Source of the DNA: Gossypium raimondii
Taxonomy: Eukaryota; Streptophyta; Magnoliopsida; Malvales; Malvaceae
Length of the DNA stretch: 64,000 nucleotides
Reading direction: 5' to 3'
Assembly (NCBI RefSeq): GCF_025698545.1
Contig: NC_068565.1
Coordinates: forward strand, 1,116,001 to 1,180,000
The notes beneath the pieces were generated by a model, which worked only from the letters and a program-made list of their open reading frames with translations, made no database searches and was not told where the DNA came from. This document shows positions 52,106-63,848 of this stretch, piece after piece. The position numbers and the translations under genes were made by a program. Position 1 is the first letter of the stretch, and every line of letters begins with the position of its first letter.

Positions 52106-52635
52106 GTTAAACTACATATTATCACTAAATTATCAATATATTAATATTTTAATTATTTAATTTCAAAAATTATAAAAATGGTTATTATATTATTTACAAA
52201 TTTTCGTTTAAGTTATTGAGCTGTTAAAGTCGTTGTTATATGACCTCCTATTTGCATTGTTTGCATCAATCAAAAGTTCTTATTCTCTTTCTCTTATACA
52301 GTTCATTTTTTTTCATTAAATAACTTTGAATGAAATCTGCAAATCAAATACCTGATGCTGATCGTCCGATCAGCTTTAATCTAAGATATATCTTCTACTC
52401 ACTAATAAATACTGATCCATAGTACCGATTGTTGAATCATCACTTGTAGCTCACTAATCGAACTTTAAAAAACAAAACTTAACAACTCAATGACATAAAT
52501 AAAAACTTTTGAATAGTTTACTGATTTAAATGAAAACTTTTGAATAATTTAGTGATCATTTTGTAATTTTTTAAAATTAAGTGACTAAAATATAAATTTA
52601 CCAATAATTTAGTAACATTAAATGTAATTTACCCT
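52106..52635. mobile_element. Inverted-repeat element abutting the GH3 gene
   Basis: The left end GTTAAACTACATATTATCAC faces the right end, which reversed reads GGGTAAATTACATTTAATGT. Inside it shares TTGAATCATCACTTG and 'aacttaacaactcaatga' with the element at 33647-34041. Its right edge is only about 120 bases before the GH3 ATG. Confidence 0.7.
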
Positions 52636-52755
52636 AATAATATAATAACCACCATGCCAAAGATTTTTTTTTTAATTCTTCAAGTTGCCATAACACCCAA
52701 CGTTTTCATTTTACTTGCTACCTTTCGTTTCGTTTCTTTTCTTTTCTGTCCCTTT

Positions 52756-55700
52756 ATGGAAGCTGAAGCTAGCAATGGCAATGGCAATGGCAATGGTTGC
52801 TCCAATGATCACGACATTATCCGTTGGTTCGACACCATATCAACCAACGTCGCCACGGTTCAAAGAGAAACCCTTCGCCAGATCCTCGAGTTGAACCGCG
52901 GCGTCGAGTACTTAAAGAAATGGTTCGGGGACAAGGATTTGGATATTCGAGAGATGGATGCATGTGAAATGGAATCGCTTTACACTTCTTTGGTACCTTT
53001 AGTTTCCCATGAAGTTTTAGAGCCTTTCATTCAACGAATTGCAGATGGGGACACTTCTCCTATTCTTACCCAACATCCTATTACCACTCTCTCTCTAAGG
53101 TAAGGACATTGTTCAGCTTTGGGACAAAACATGGCTTACATTCATGACCCTTGTCTTAAAGTGTACTGTAAAGATATCGATCTCTCTTTTTTTTTTATGT
53201 CCATGTTATATCTTTAAGATAATGTTGAAACAAATTCAGTTTCTTAAAACATGTATTAGCTTTGTGTTCAAAAGAGTGGTAGAGATTTCATGGCACCTTC
53301 CTTTTAGTGAAATTATATAAATTTGTGGTTCTTGTGCTTATGTTTTTTGGTCTGTTTTGGGTTTATATCGTTTTTGGTTTGTGTAGTTTCATCTTCATAT
53401 TCGAGTGATTTTGAGCTTAAATTGGTTATTGCTCAAATAAGTTTTACTTATGAGTCAATTTAAGTTTAAATTCAACTGGTTCAAGTTGTTAATTTTTTAT
53501 GATTAAATCAAGTTGAAACAAGTTTAGATTCGAGTTAATCTAGTTGAGTTTCGGGATTTTTTTATTCTCTAAAAGTATTAATCAAAGTTGCCTTACTATA
53601 ATGATGCTAAGAGAGTTTGGTACAAATTAAGACTTTATTTCACTTATTACCCAAAGAATGAGTATATTTCAAAATCTACTCCTCTATATTTTGCAGATGA
53701 TTTTTTCGTATTAAATTTAAATAAAATATAATTATTATTTCGTCGTTTAATCTAAATAAAATTTACTTACGTTTCTCCTTTGCAGCTCCGGTACCACCGA
53801 AGGTCGACAAAAGTTCATACCATTTACCCGTCATAACCCGGAGACAACTTTGCAGATCTACCGATTAGCAGCAGCATATAGATCAAGGTCCTCCCTTCAC
53901 CTCTTTCCATTAAATCCCTACTTGGGGACGACTCGATATTATATATTATAATTGATTACGATAACATTCGTTATGTGTTTTACAGGGTGTACCCAACACG
54001 AAGCAATGGAAGGGTCTTAGAGTTCATATACAGTAGCAAAAGGTTCAAAACAAGAGGAGGACTAATGGCTGGAACGGCAACGACGCACATTTTTGCCAGT
54101 GAAGAATTCAGAATCAAACAAGAGAAAATAAAGTTGTTCACTTGTAGTCCCCACGAGGTGATCTCGAATGGGGACTACAAACAAACAACGTATTGTCACC
54201 TCTTACTCGGCCTCTTCTTTCGCAAAGAGATTGAGTGCATTACCTCGACTTTCGCTTACAGTATGGTCCAAGCCTTCTCCTCGTTCGAAGAACAGTGGGA
54301 AGATATATGCGAAGACATCAAAGAAGGCAATGTTAGCTCGAAAATAACGTTGCCGAAGATGCGGAAAGCCGTGTTGGACATAATCGAACCGAACCCAAGT
54401 TTAGCCTCGAGGATTGAAGCTATTTGCAAGGGTTTACAAGGCTCGGATTGGTTCGGTTTGGTACCTAAACTTTGGCCGAATGCTAAATACGTTTACTCTA
54501 TAATGACCGGATCCATGCAACATTACTTGAAGAAACTAAGGCATTATTGTGGTTCGTTGCCATTGGTGAGTGCCGAATACGGGGCGACGGAGAGTTGGAT
54601 CGGGGTGAATTTGGATCCATCTTTGGAACCCGAAAAGGTCACTTTTGCTGTAATGCCCACATTTTCGTATTTCGAGTTTATTCCTCTTTATAGACAAGAT
54701 CAATATTCGGGTTCGGGTAGTGTTGATTTCATTGAAGATGACCCGGTTCCACTCTCCCAAGTCAAGGTTGGACAAGAATACGAGATTGTTCTCACTACTT
54801 TTACTGGTAAGTTCTTTTTTTTTTCTTTTTCAGTATATTTATTTAAGGGTTAATATATATTTTGCCCCCTCAACTTACTCAAAAGCATTTAATTGGTACT
54901 TATGGCCGAAGTTAGAAACCTTTTTAGAAGCATCGAGATTAAATTATATATTTTTATGAAAGCTAAAAAGTAATTTCACCATTGAATTGACTTATATTTT
55001 TATAATATTTAAAAAAGCTAAATTGAAATTCTAGCATTTTAGAAAACAAACTATAATTTTACTGTATATTGATTTAAGATTTTATAAATTTTTAGAACTT
55101 AAAAGAGAATTTCTCATTTTAAAAGGGTCAAGCCTTTGCTTGCCTTCCTGCCTTTGTCTCTATCGGTACCCTAATTAGTATTTGAACTTGTTTTCTGTTA
55201 CAAGATTGCCATATGTAAAATATATAATTTAATAAAAGGTATAATTTTATTTGGACATCAATTTGTCCGGACTAATTTTAGATGTGTTTTTAGTAAGTTC
55301 ATATATTTTAATTATTTTAGTAAGATTGAGAAATGAAAATCTAATTTTTTTCAACATTTAAAAAAAAAAAGGGGCATTTCCTTATATGTTGGTTCAATTT
55401 CTTCAAATTTTAATGATTTTTTCTTAATTATTATGTATAATTTTAAAATTTTCAAAATAGTTAGATAATCTTATTTAATAAATTGAACTCGTTAAATCGA
55501 AAATTGAAAGTCATGCTTCGATATAAACATTAAATTTCAACCAATGACCTCTATATGTATGTTGGGTATGTCCATGATTCTCATTTTATCTCTTCATATT
55601 ACATATTATTGATTATTTTAATTTTTAATGTCTATTTATTTACAACTAAGTTTCTTTTAAGAAAAAAATTTATCCCGCTCCATTTTGCCTTCATTTAAAA

Positions 55701-56577
55701 TATATATTTGTCGATTGAGTCTCAGTTAGATTAGTATAAGTATTGTTACCAATACAGGAGGATGTGGGTTCAAGTATGTTGAAGCGTATTGTCCTCCTAT
55801 ATATGAGTTAGAGAGGAGTTATAGATAGTTTTATGCCTGTTCAGGCCGAAAGAGAAGGTTGATCGAAGGGTTTCCATAAATCTTATAATCAGAACCTATA
55901 ATGAGTTTGTTCAAATATATATTTTTTCATTTGGAGTGAAGTAATTGAAAATTTTATATGAGGATTTGAGTTTTTATTATTTCATATAAACTCATTTTTT
56001 TCCACAAATCATAATCGTGTTTACTATGTATTAATTGGCAGGGCTTTACAGACATAGACTCGGAGACGTGGTAGAAGTGAGCGGATTTCACAACGAAACC
56101 CCAAAATTGAAGTTCATATGTAGGAGAAAGCTATTACTAGTCATTAACATCGACAAAAACACTGAGAAAGACCTTCAATTAGTGGTCGAAAAAGGTTCCC
56201 AATTGCTGAGCAAACACAGAGCCGAGCTAGTCGATTTCACGAGCCATGCTAAACTAACGCATCAATCGGGCCACTACGTGATCTATTGGGAGATCAAAGG
56301 CAAAGTTGAGGAACGGGTCCTCTGCGAGTGTTGTCGGGAAATGGATGCCTCATTTGTTGACCCCGGCTACGTCGTGTCAAGACGGACCAACTCGATCGGA
56401 CCATTGGAGCTTTGTATCGTTGAAAGAGGTACTTTTAAGAAGATTTTGGATTATTTCATAGGGAATGGGGCGACACTCAGCCAATTTAAGATACCAAGGT
56501 GCACTAATAACGAGACATTACTTAAAATCCTTGATCTTTATACTGTTAAGAGGTTTCGAAGCACAGCTTATAGTTAA
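52756..56577 (+). CDS. GH3.10: GH3 family acyl-amido synthetase, GH3.10/DFL2-like
   Basis: Complete gene with 4 exons (52756-53099, 53786-53887, 53986-54806, 56042-56577), 600 aa, with phases closing. GH3 enzymes adenylate a carboxylic plant hormone with ATP and join it to an amino acid. All three nucleotide-binding motifs are present: SSGTTEGRQKF (from residue 115), YGATESWIGVN (from 347) and TGLYRHRLGDVVEV (from 422). Close agreement along the whole length (FIQRIADGDTSPILTQ, YRLAAAYRSR, LPKMRKAVL, ECCREMDASFVD, VKRFRSTAYS) places it with Arabidopsis GH3.10/DFL2 rather than the auxin-induced group II enzymes. DFL2 affects light-dependent hypocotyl growth and has been linked to jasmonate conjugation, so the substrate here is inferred. 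An in-frame ATG at 52654 would add 34 hydrophobic residues. I chose 52756 because family N-termini match from there. Intron 3 (1.2 kb) holds a SINE. An AATAAA lies at 56805. Confidence 0.95.
55710..55914 (+). repeat. SINE-like copy 6 in GH3 intron 3
   Basis: Reads GTCGATTGAGTCTCAGTTAG (A-box region), ACAGGAGGATGTGGGTTCAA (with B box GGTTCAAGT), GAAGCGTATTGTCCTCC and GAGGAGTTATAGATAG. It is oriented with the gene. Confidence 0.7.
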
Positions 56578-57103
56578 AGCAGGAATTTGTTTACTTTATT
56601 GCAATCTTAGAATCCAATTTCTATTTATGTTAACGCAGGAATTTGTATTGATGGGCGACTTATTCACTCTTAACTTATAAAGTGATATCCAATTTATCTA
56701 AATTTGAATTTTTATCATATGAAAATTTTCTTTTTCTTTTTGAGTTGTGATTGTTTGATCATAAATTGCTTGTAAAAATTACGATGATAGTTATTGGTTT
56801 GCTCAATAAAGAAAGATATTAGATTGGTAAAAGCATGAGTTCAAATCAGGGTGTAATTGAACCGAGCCGAGCTTGAATATTGTTAAGCTTAAACTTAAGC
56901 TCGACTTGAAATTCAGAGCTTGATATTTGGACTCAATCGAACATCAATTTTTTAGCTTGAGCTGGACTTGATAATAAGGGTAATAATGTAACTTAATAAT
57001 ATAAGATATTTAAAATATATATTATAAGACTAGTAAGTTGTTCGAGCTGAGTATTATTAAGCTCGAATTTAGCACAATCAGTAGTTTCTTGGTCTTTGTT
57101 TTT
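56578..57103. other. GH3 3' flank
   Basis: Contains the GH3 3' untranslated region with a likely AATAAA at 56805-56810, then AT-rich sequence with 'gagctt/aagctc' words of the TTAAGCTCGA type (about 56865-57065). No gene. Confidence 0.5.
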
Positions 57104-57244
57104 TTATACAATGCCTAAAACTATCCATAGTTTATTCCTAACCCTTAAATATGAAGATAATGCATTTCAATGCACTCAAAACCCACATCCTCTTACACTG
57201 ACAATAAAGGTGATGCCAACTAAGCTAAGACTCAATCGGCTATA
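57104..57244 (-). repeat. SINE-like copy 7
   Basis: On the minus strand: GATTGAGTCTTAGCTTAGTT (A-box region), GAGGATGTGGGTTTTGAGTG (B-box region), GCATTGAAATGCATTATCTT and AGGAATAAACTATGGATAGT. It lies about 250 bases upstream of the Psb27 regulatory module. Confidence 0.65.
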
Positions 57245-57496
57245 AGGATTAAATTTTAAAAGTTTAATAATTACCATATCAACATTATTAATCAAAATCA
57301 ATAATTATTAAGTAAACAAAAATAAAGTTGAATCAAGACTTCAACTTTTGTGAGCATAGTGGATGGATGAAAATGGAAAAAGAATCCTTGTGGTTAAGAT
57401 GAAATTAAAGACTCAAAATCTATTTGCCACTTTGGACATTGGTAAAATCTATATGAGATATCATTGAACCATTTCAACCATTAAAACTCATTTTTA

Positions 57497-57518
57497 GATA
57501 AGGTGATAAGCCCACGTG
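57497..57518 (+). promoter_or_regulatory. I-box/I-box/G-box module of Psb27
   Basis: GATAAG at 57497-57502, GATAAG at 57505-57510 and CACGTG at 57513-57518 lie within 22 bases, ending 64 bases before the Psb27 ATG. Paired I-box and G-box elements are the classic light-response unit of nuclear photosynthesis genes such as RBCS. The distance suggests a very short 5' untranslated region or that the module overlaps it. Confidence 0.65.
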
Positions 57519-57582
57519 GCACTAACCCACTTCTCCTTTACATGCACCAAACACCCAAATTTCCCTTTCTCCCCCAAAAACC

Positions 57583-58104
57583 ATGGCTTCCCCATCGCTA
57601 CTAACCCCTACCCCCAAGCTCCAACCCCTCCTCCCCACCTCCGCCGCCCCACCACCCTCTCCTCTGCCGCACCAAAACCACCACCATCCTTCACGTCGCC
57701 ACTTCTTGTCTCTTTCCGCCGTCACTACCGCAACACTATCTCTTTCATCGCTTCTACCAGTGACACCACCGCCGGCATTCGCAGCCGACGATGAGGAGTA
57801 CGTAAAAGAGACCTCCGACGTCATCAAAAAAGTGAGGAACACCATCAACATGGACAAAAACGACCCTAACGTGGCCACCGCGGTGGCAGAGCTTAGAGAC
57901 ACGTCGAACAGTTGGGTGGCTAAGTACAGGAGGGAGAAAGCTTTGTTGGGTCGACCTTCGTTTCGTGAGATTTATTCGGCATTGAATGCTGTCTCGGGAC
58001 ATTATATTAGCTTTGGGCCGACGGCGCCGATTCCGGCGAAGAGAAAGGCTAGGATTCTTGAAGAGATGGATACCGCCGAGAAAGCTTTGTTGCGAGGAAG
58101 ATGA
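57583..58104 (+). CDS. PSB27: Photosystem II assembly/repair protein Psb27, chloroplast
   Basis: Complete intronless gene, 173 aa. Psb27 binds the CP43 side of photosystem II in the thylakoid lumen during assembly and repair, before the manganese cluster is completed. Residues 1 to about 37 are a Ser/Pro/His-rich chloroplast transit peptide. Then R38-R39-H-F-L begins a second, hydrophobic signal with a twin-arginine look, ending in AFA|ADD (cleavage about after A67). The mature domain (about 106 aa) carries the family's TSDVIKKVRNTINMDKNDPN, SNSWVAKYRREKALLGRPSF, REIYSALNAVSGHY and the C-terminal PAKRKARILEEMDTAEKALL. Its length and end match the Arabidopsis PSB27-H1 form. The start is in good context (CCATGG). 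It lies downstream of the GH3 gene on the same strand, with its own light module. AATAAA is at 58275-58280. Confidence 0.96.
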   Translation: MASPSLLTPTPKLQPLLPTSAAPPPSPLPHQNHHHPSRRHFLSLSAVTTATLSLSSLLPVTPPPAFAADDEEYVKETSDVIKKVRNTINMDKNDPNVATAVAELRDTSNSWVAKYRREKALLGRPSFREIYSALNAVSGHYISFGPTAPIPAKRKARILEEMDTAEKALLRGR

Positions 58105-60857
58105 TGAAATGGATCAACACACATGTTGATTTGCTGCTTAAAACTTTCGAGATTTTAACGGCTTAAAATAGTTATTGAATTTTATTGAGTTTGAGATTGC
58201 AAATTTGCAAATTGGTGATTCAGTTTGTAAATTATGAACAAAAATGATGATATTATTGTAATTCAATGCTGAAAAATAAAAATGGTCATCACACTTAGCT
58301 CGATGAACATGAGAGATTCCTCTATTATACGGATATGATTAAATTAGTCCCTTAAATTGATCATTTAATAATAAGAGAACTAATTTGATCCAAACCTTAT
58401 AATGTAGGGAGCTCCCCCGCACTTTACCCATCACAATTATATTTGAGTATTTACTTGACATCAATTTTGATTAGTGGTGCATACGATCTAGAAGTCTTCA
58501 TGGGTTGGGCCGGTCGAATTCGAGTCAGGTTTAAGTATAATATTAACATACTTTAAGCTTGTCCAAGCTTCGCTCGGCCTAAAATATGGCCTTAAATTTT
58601 TACATAAGCCCATATATATTTTAAATTGCTAACCCAAGTCTATTTTGGAACCGCTCATGTTATTTTTTAATTTAAAATATCTATTTATATTATTTTTAAT
58701 TTAATACTTAATATTTTTTATTTTGTCATTTATTGAATTTTTACATATAAGCATCTTAACATCTTTTTAGTGTTTTCATTATAATATTATATATTATTAT
58801 AAGTTTAATTTTTTTGTGTTATAAATTATATAATGAAATAAATATCAAAATTATACATGAGTTTTGATCCAAAGTGTAATATCATTCGTAAACTTTGATT
58901 TTGTGCGATTCTATATATGAAATTTTGATTTGATTTTATACATACTTTGTCAATTTAACCGTTAACTTTCAAAAAAAAAATCAAATCACTATTTTAATGA
59001 AAATGTTGACTAAAACGATATTGGAGTAGAAAATCGCGCAGCGGTCCACGTGTACTTTATGTTAACATGACATCATTTGTATTATATGTCACAACAATAA
59101 ATAATTTAAATTTTATGAAAATAAAAATTCAAAATTCAAAAATATTAGCAAGAAATACACGTGAATTGTCATGTTGGTCGTTATTTTTAAATTTTTAATG
59201 TTTTAGTCATTATTTTTGTTAAAAGCTAACAATTCAACAATTTTTATAGATTGATGGTCAAATTCAACTATTTTTAAAAATGTTAAGGGTCAAATCTAAC
59301 TTTTAAAAAAAGTCGATAAAAGATGTAAAAGTTAAGAGCTAAATTTATCTTTATGCCTATAATATATTACAAACATGGATGAAAAAATTATTGTCTAATT
59401 TAAGAGCTAAAAAATTTATTTTAGCTTTTCATTTAATCTTTTGCCTTTTCTAGCCTTTATACTTGCATTTTCTGTCAAATCATGAAAAAATAATATTTTA
59501 TAATTTTGTTGATGTGGCATACACATGGATAACGTGTTAGCATTTGATTATTTTTTTAAAAATTTAATTAAATGATAACATGCCATCCACATGGCAATCC
59601 ATATGTATGCCTCGTTATCAAAGTTAACAAATGATAATTTTTCTATCCATTTCGGGATGATTTGACAAAAAAAATTACAAAATTAAGAGCTAAAAGAAAC
59701 GAAAAATTAAATGAAAAACTAAATTTTTTTTTCTTTAAGTTGGAGGGAAAAAATATCATTATGTCAATAAAATAAATCCAAAAAAATCGACCAAACTGAC
59801 TTATTTTAGCTAATTTTTGTCGATTTGCTTTGAATTAATTACAAAAACCCATTTTGATTTTAGTGTTATTTCTTGATATGAATAGATCCAACCCAAACAT
59901 GGATGGGCAGTTAGGCCCATTTCTTTCGTCTATTAAGGGCCTAATTCTTGTTTTAGTCCTTTTAGGTTTAGCTAATCTATTTTAGTTTGACACAATTTTA
60001 TTTTACTATTAATTATAGCATTTATTCTCATTGTTATCAATTTAGACCTACTAAAAATATAAAATTAATGATCCTAAATTATTTGAATTAAAAATATTAG
60101 AAATTCTTATTAAGTCCCAAAAATTTTGAAAATTTTAATTAAATCTCCTAAAAAATTTAAAATTAATAATACTTTTAAAACTTAATACCAGAATCTGCCA
60201 TTAATATTTACTTATAATTCCGAAAAAAAAATGTAAAGAATGGAGCTAAAGAAGATGTTAGTGCTTGAAACATTTATGGGTTAAATGTGATGTTTGGTTC
60301 AATCATCATCTTAATTTTGACTTATTTTGATATTATATATTTTCGTTTTATTGTTTATGTTTGGGGTTCGTGGCTAGCCTTCCCAACAATGTTATTTTCA
60401 AGACTTGAACCTATGTTCTCCCTTTTGGAGTGCTATGTGGCACCCAATCACTTATTGGTTCACCAACTTTTACTTAATCATAACGACACAAATACTATTT
60501 CTTTAGATTTTAGTCTTTCAAGTTCAACCTTAATCTTACCTAAATTATACTTCAATTAGTTTCAAATTGATTCTGATTTAAATCTTGTTATATTTTAGAT
60601 ATTATTTCAATTAGGAACGAAGGAAAAAAAGTAGATTTAATATTTAGTCCGTTAGATTTTTATGAAATTACATATTAAGTTTTTACGTAAAAATACATAT
60701 TTTTTTATAGATTTTACAAGTACAATTTATCATACAATCACAAACATACAATAGCAAATGCAAGTTCAAGAGTTTACGAAGTAGAATTAAATTAGTACGA
60801 AGCATAAATGGACGAAAAATTGTACAAAACCTATACATGATGGGACTAGAGACCTAT
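58105..60857. other. Psb27 3' flank and repeat-rich spacer
   Basis: 3' untranslated sequence to about 58290. Stretch 58495-58860 is a fragment of the hAT-like family ('gggttgggccggtcgaattc', 'ggcctaaaatatggccttaa'). About 59390-59740 is an inverted-repeat element ('tttaagagctaaaaaattta' facing 'aaattaagagctaaaagaaa'; 'tgtcaaatcatg' facing 'gatgatttgaca'). Stretch 60365-60475 read on the minus strand has GGTTCAAGTCT, a B-box-like word, and could be a second, unrelated SINE type. No gene. Confidence 0.45.
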
Positions 60858-61154
60858 TGTAACACTTCTTTCCCTTTTCAAATGATCGGTACACATGGGA
60901 GATGTCACTGAAGTAAGTACCAGTAAGAAATCTTAATTTTAATTAAGGATTTAGGGTTTAAACCATTTTTTAAAATAATTAAGATATGATTTAGACAATT
61001 TGAAATTTTTAGAATCAATTTAAAAATATTTAGAATTGATATGAAGTTGAATAGACGTTCAGGACTCAAAACAAGTCCCAAAAAGTCAAAATGACTTGAA
61101 TTAGTGCAGAGTCATACAGTGGCGCGACATGCGATGTGGCTTACTGAGTAGCAA

Positions 61155-63848
61155 TGTGATAGCCCAAAATAGGGCCTAATCGGAACAGTGGTTTCGTAAC
61201 CACAAATCCGAAGTGAAATAGTTTAATTTTATAAAATTTTTATTAATTACCAATTGATTGAGATATTGTGTGAAAATATGGATAGAAAATTTTAATGATT
61301 TAGTGTCTAATTGAATTTCTAGGACTAAATTGAGAAAAAAAATGCAAAGTGTGTTTAATTAGTGATTAAATGACTTAATTGAATTATTGCATGAAATTGG
61401 AAGTGTTATGTGGCAAATAGACCATAAATTAGTGTTATGGACACATAAGGGTAATTCTAGAAAAATATCTAAGTAAATGGATCAAGGGCATTTTTGTCAA
61501 AATTGAATAAAAGACAAAATAAGATGAAAATAAGTGTTCATCTTCTTCAAAATTGGAGCTTGCTGCCAAAAATTCCATGTTACCATAGCTAGGGTTCTTG
61601 ATTTTTCTAAGCTCAATTGTAAGTGATTTTTTGCCCCGTTTTTAATTATTTTCGTATTTTTATGCTTATTGAAGATTGAATTTCATGTTTCTACCATTTA
61701 TTTTAAATGGAATTAAAGTTTAAAAATTGACCCATTCATGATATAGTTTTAATTTGATGAGTGATGTTAGATAATGAATGTTTGAAGTGTTAATTACGAG
61801 TTTTACTAGATACATTTCGATAAAAATGTTGAAAAAGGACTAAATTGTGAAAGATAGTAGAGTGTGCATAAAGTTGTGATTTTGTGAAATTGAGGGCTGT
61901 TATGAGCATGAAATATGATTTAGTGAGGTTTGAAATTTAAGAATTTAGTGAATTTTATTTTTACGAGATTTGGGACAAAAGTGTCATTTTGAAAAGTTAT
62001 GGGAAAAATGTAAATTTGTCAAAATATTGTGTATGAATTGTACTTGAATGGAATGTTGATAAAATATATTAAATTGTGTTAATCTAGATCAAGAAAGAAG
62101 AAATAGTGGAAGTGATTGGGGAAAAGAGAAGGATATCGACTAATTTACAAAAAATAGTCGTTTTGCATCCGAGGTAAGTTACGTGTAAATAATAGCAATA
62201 TATTTTTATAAATTGTGAATTATATTTGATATGTGAATTAATATTGAATGTGAAAGGAAATTTGTTCATGAATTATTCAAGTGATAAAGCGTTTAAAATA
62301 AAGTGTTAAGTGTAAATTCCCGGTTGAACTTACGAATAGAAGTGGATACAAGTGACATGTCACTAGAGACCAGTGTTACAATGTTACAGTGAGTCTCGGG
62401 TGCTCGGTGATCTAGCATGTGTTGCAGACACCTGACAACTTGTATGAGTAGGCCCGTGGACATTTCCAGTGTTATTGATCAGTGGTAGCTTTGGCTACAA
62501 TTCAGTGGTAGCTACGGTTACATATCAGTGGTAGCTTCGGCTACATTTCAGTGGTAGCAACGCTACATATCAGTGGTAGCTTCGGCTACATATCAGTGTG
62601 GCATTTATGTGCTAATTCTCTACGAATCCGTGTATATTCCGAGTGTTCAACGGGATTAATAATGAGTTAAAGTGAACATGAAATGAAGTGTGTATGCAGG
62701 TACATTTGAAAGAATGAGCATATGTGATAAAGGTTAAGTGTGTAAATGTATGTGCAAGTGAATTGGTAAGATTGTGCATGTATAAGTGATTGAAATTGCT
62801 AAGAAATGTATTGATTAGTTATATGTTAAAAATGTTAATTATTAAATGAGTACTTATTGTTGACATGTAACTTACTAAGCTATTAGTAGCTTACACCTTT
62901 ATTTCTTTCCTTTGTTTTATAGTGTTTTGAGCTTGCTCGAATTGGGGATCGTCGGAGCCTCGTATCACACTATCAACAAACTTCTCGGTATTATGTGATT
63001 TCAAAACGGTTAAAGTTATGGCATGTATAGAGACTTACTCATTTTGAGTATGTTCATATGATATGGCTAAAGATTAGCTATTGAAATGGTTAGTAAAGAA
63101 TATGTTTTGGTGTTATGTATGCTTAAATGATAATTAAAACAAAGAAACTATAAAAGAGTAAAAATTTTGCAAAGAAGCAGTTTTTGAACAGCAGCAGTGA
63201 CGTAAATTTGAAAAATCACCAAAAATAGTAGAAATGGAGTTAGAGAGTGAATGATATATAGAATTAAATCTTATCAAGTATATTTTTACATGAAAGAAAC
63301 AGTGTAGGCAAAAAAAAAATTATATTTTGAGATATTTAAATTTTAGTGAAACAGGGTCAGAATGGTTTTTGAAGTCCCCTGTTCTGACTTTAGAAAATCA
63401 TTAAAAATTGTACAGAAATAATTATGAGTTATAATTTATATGTATAGATTTCTTAGTGAGTCTATTTTCTATAAAAACAAGTGGAAACACCATATAAAGT
63501 CTGTATAGTGAGATAATTATTTTTAGTGAGTGGTGGTCAGAACCGACGATCAGTGAAACAGGGGAGTCTTCAATGAATAAACTGTACTAATTGACTTTAC
63601 CAAAAATTTAAAAAATTTTATGATAAGAATATATATGAGTCTATTTTTAGGTAAAATTTACGGATTTAAATTTCGAGTTTCGTAACTCGAGTTATAATTA
63701 AATTAGTGACAGTCGCGCAGGTGGACAGTTTTGTTGTGAATAGTTAAATTAATTCTAAAAGCAAATTTTTATGCTTCGAACTAGTAAGTTAAGTTAGATA
63801 ACGCCTCATGCTCGACTCTGGAAACGGTCTCGGGTAAGGGGTGTTACA
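61155..63848 (+). mobile_element. Solo LTR (2694 bases, probably Ty3/gypsy type)
   Basis: Starts TGTGATAGCCCAAAATAGGG and ends CTCGGGTAAGGGGTGTTACA, that is TG...CA. It is flanked by a perfect 5-base target duplication AGCAA (61150-61154 and 63849-63853). There is no internal coding region, primer-binding site or second LTR, so it is the product of LTR-LTR recombination. The end resembles common Malvaceae gypsy LTRs (recall, not searched). It contains a 23-base tandem array at 62480-62602. Confidence 0.85.
62480..62602. repeat. 23-base tandem array inside the solo LTR
   Basis: CAGTGGTAGC or close variants start at 62480, 62503, 62526, 62549, 62571 and 62594, a period of 22-23 bases. The fillers alternate TTCGGCTACATATCAG-type sequence. 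The last unit is degraded (CAGTGTGGC). Confidence 0.9.

Noticed and set aside
57522..57902. 126-codon frame antisense to Psb27
   Set aside because: It is open only because the Psb27 transit peptide region is GC-rich and Pro/Ser-rich. The sense strand is clearly the gene.
60287..60559. 90-codon frame
   Set aside because: Overlaps a probable SINE-like repeat (B-box-like word on the minus strand) and has no family resemblance.
61155..63848. Full LTR retrotransposon with internal genes
   Set aside because: No second LTR, primer-binding site or gag/pol frame. The target duplication lies directly at both ends of one LTR.
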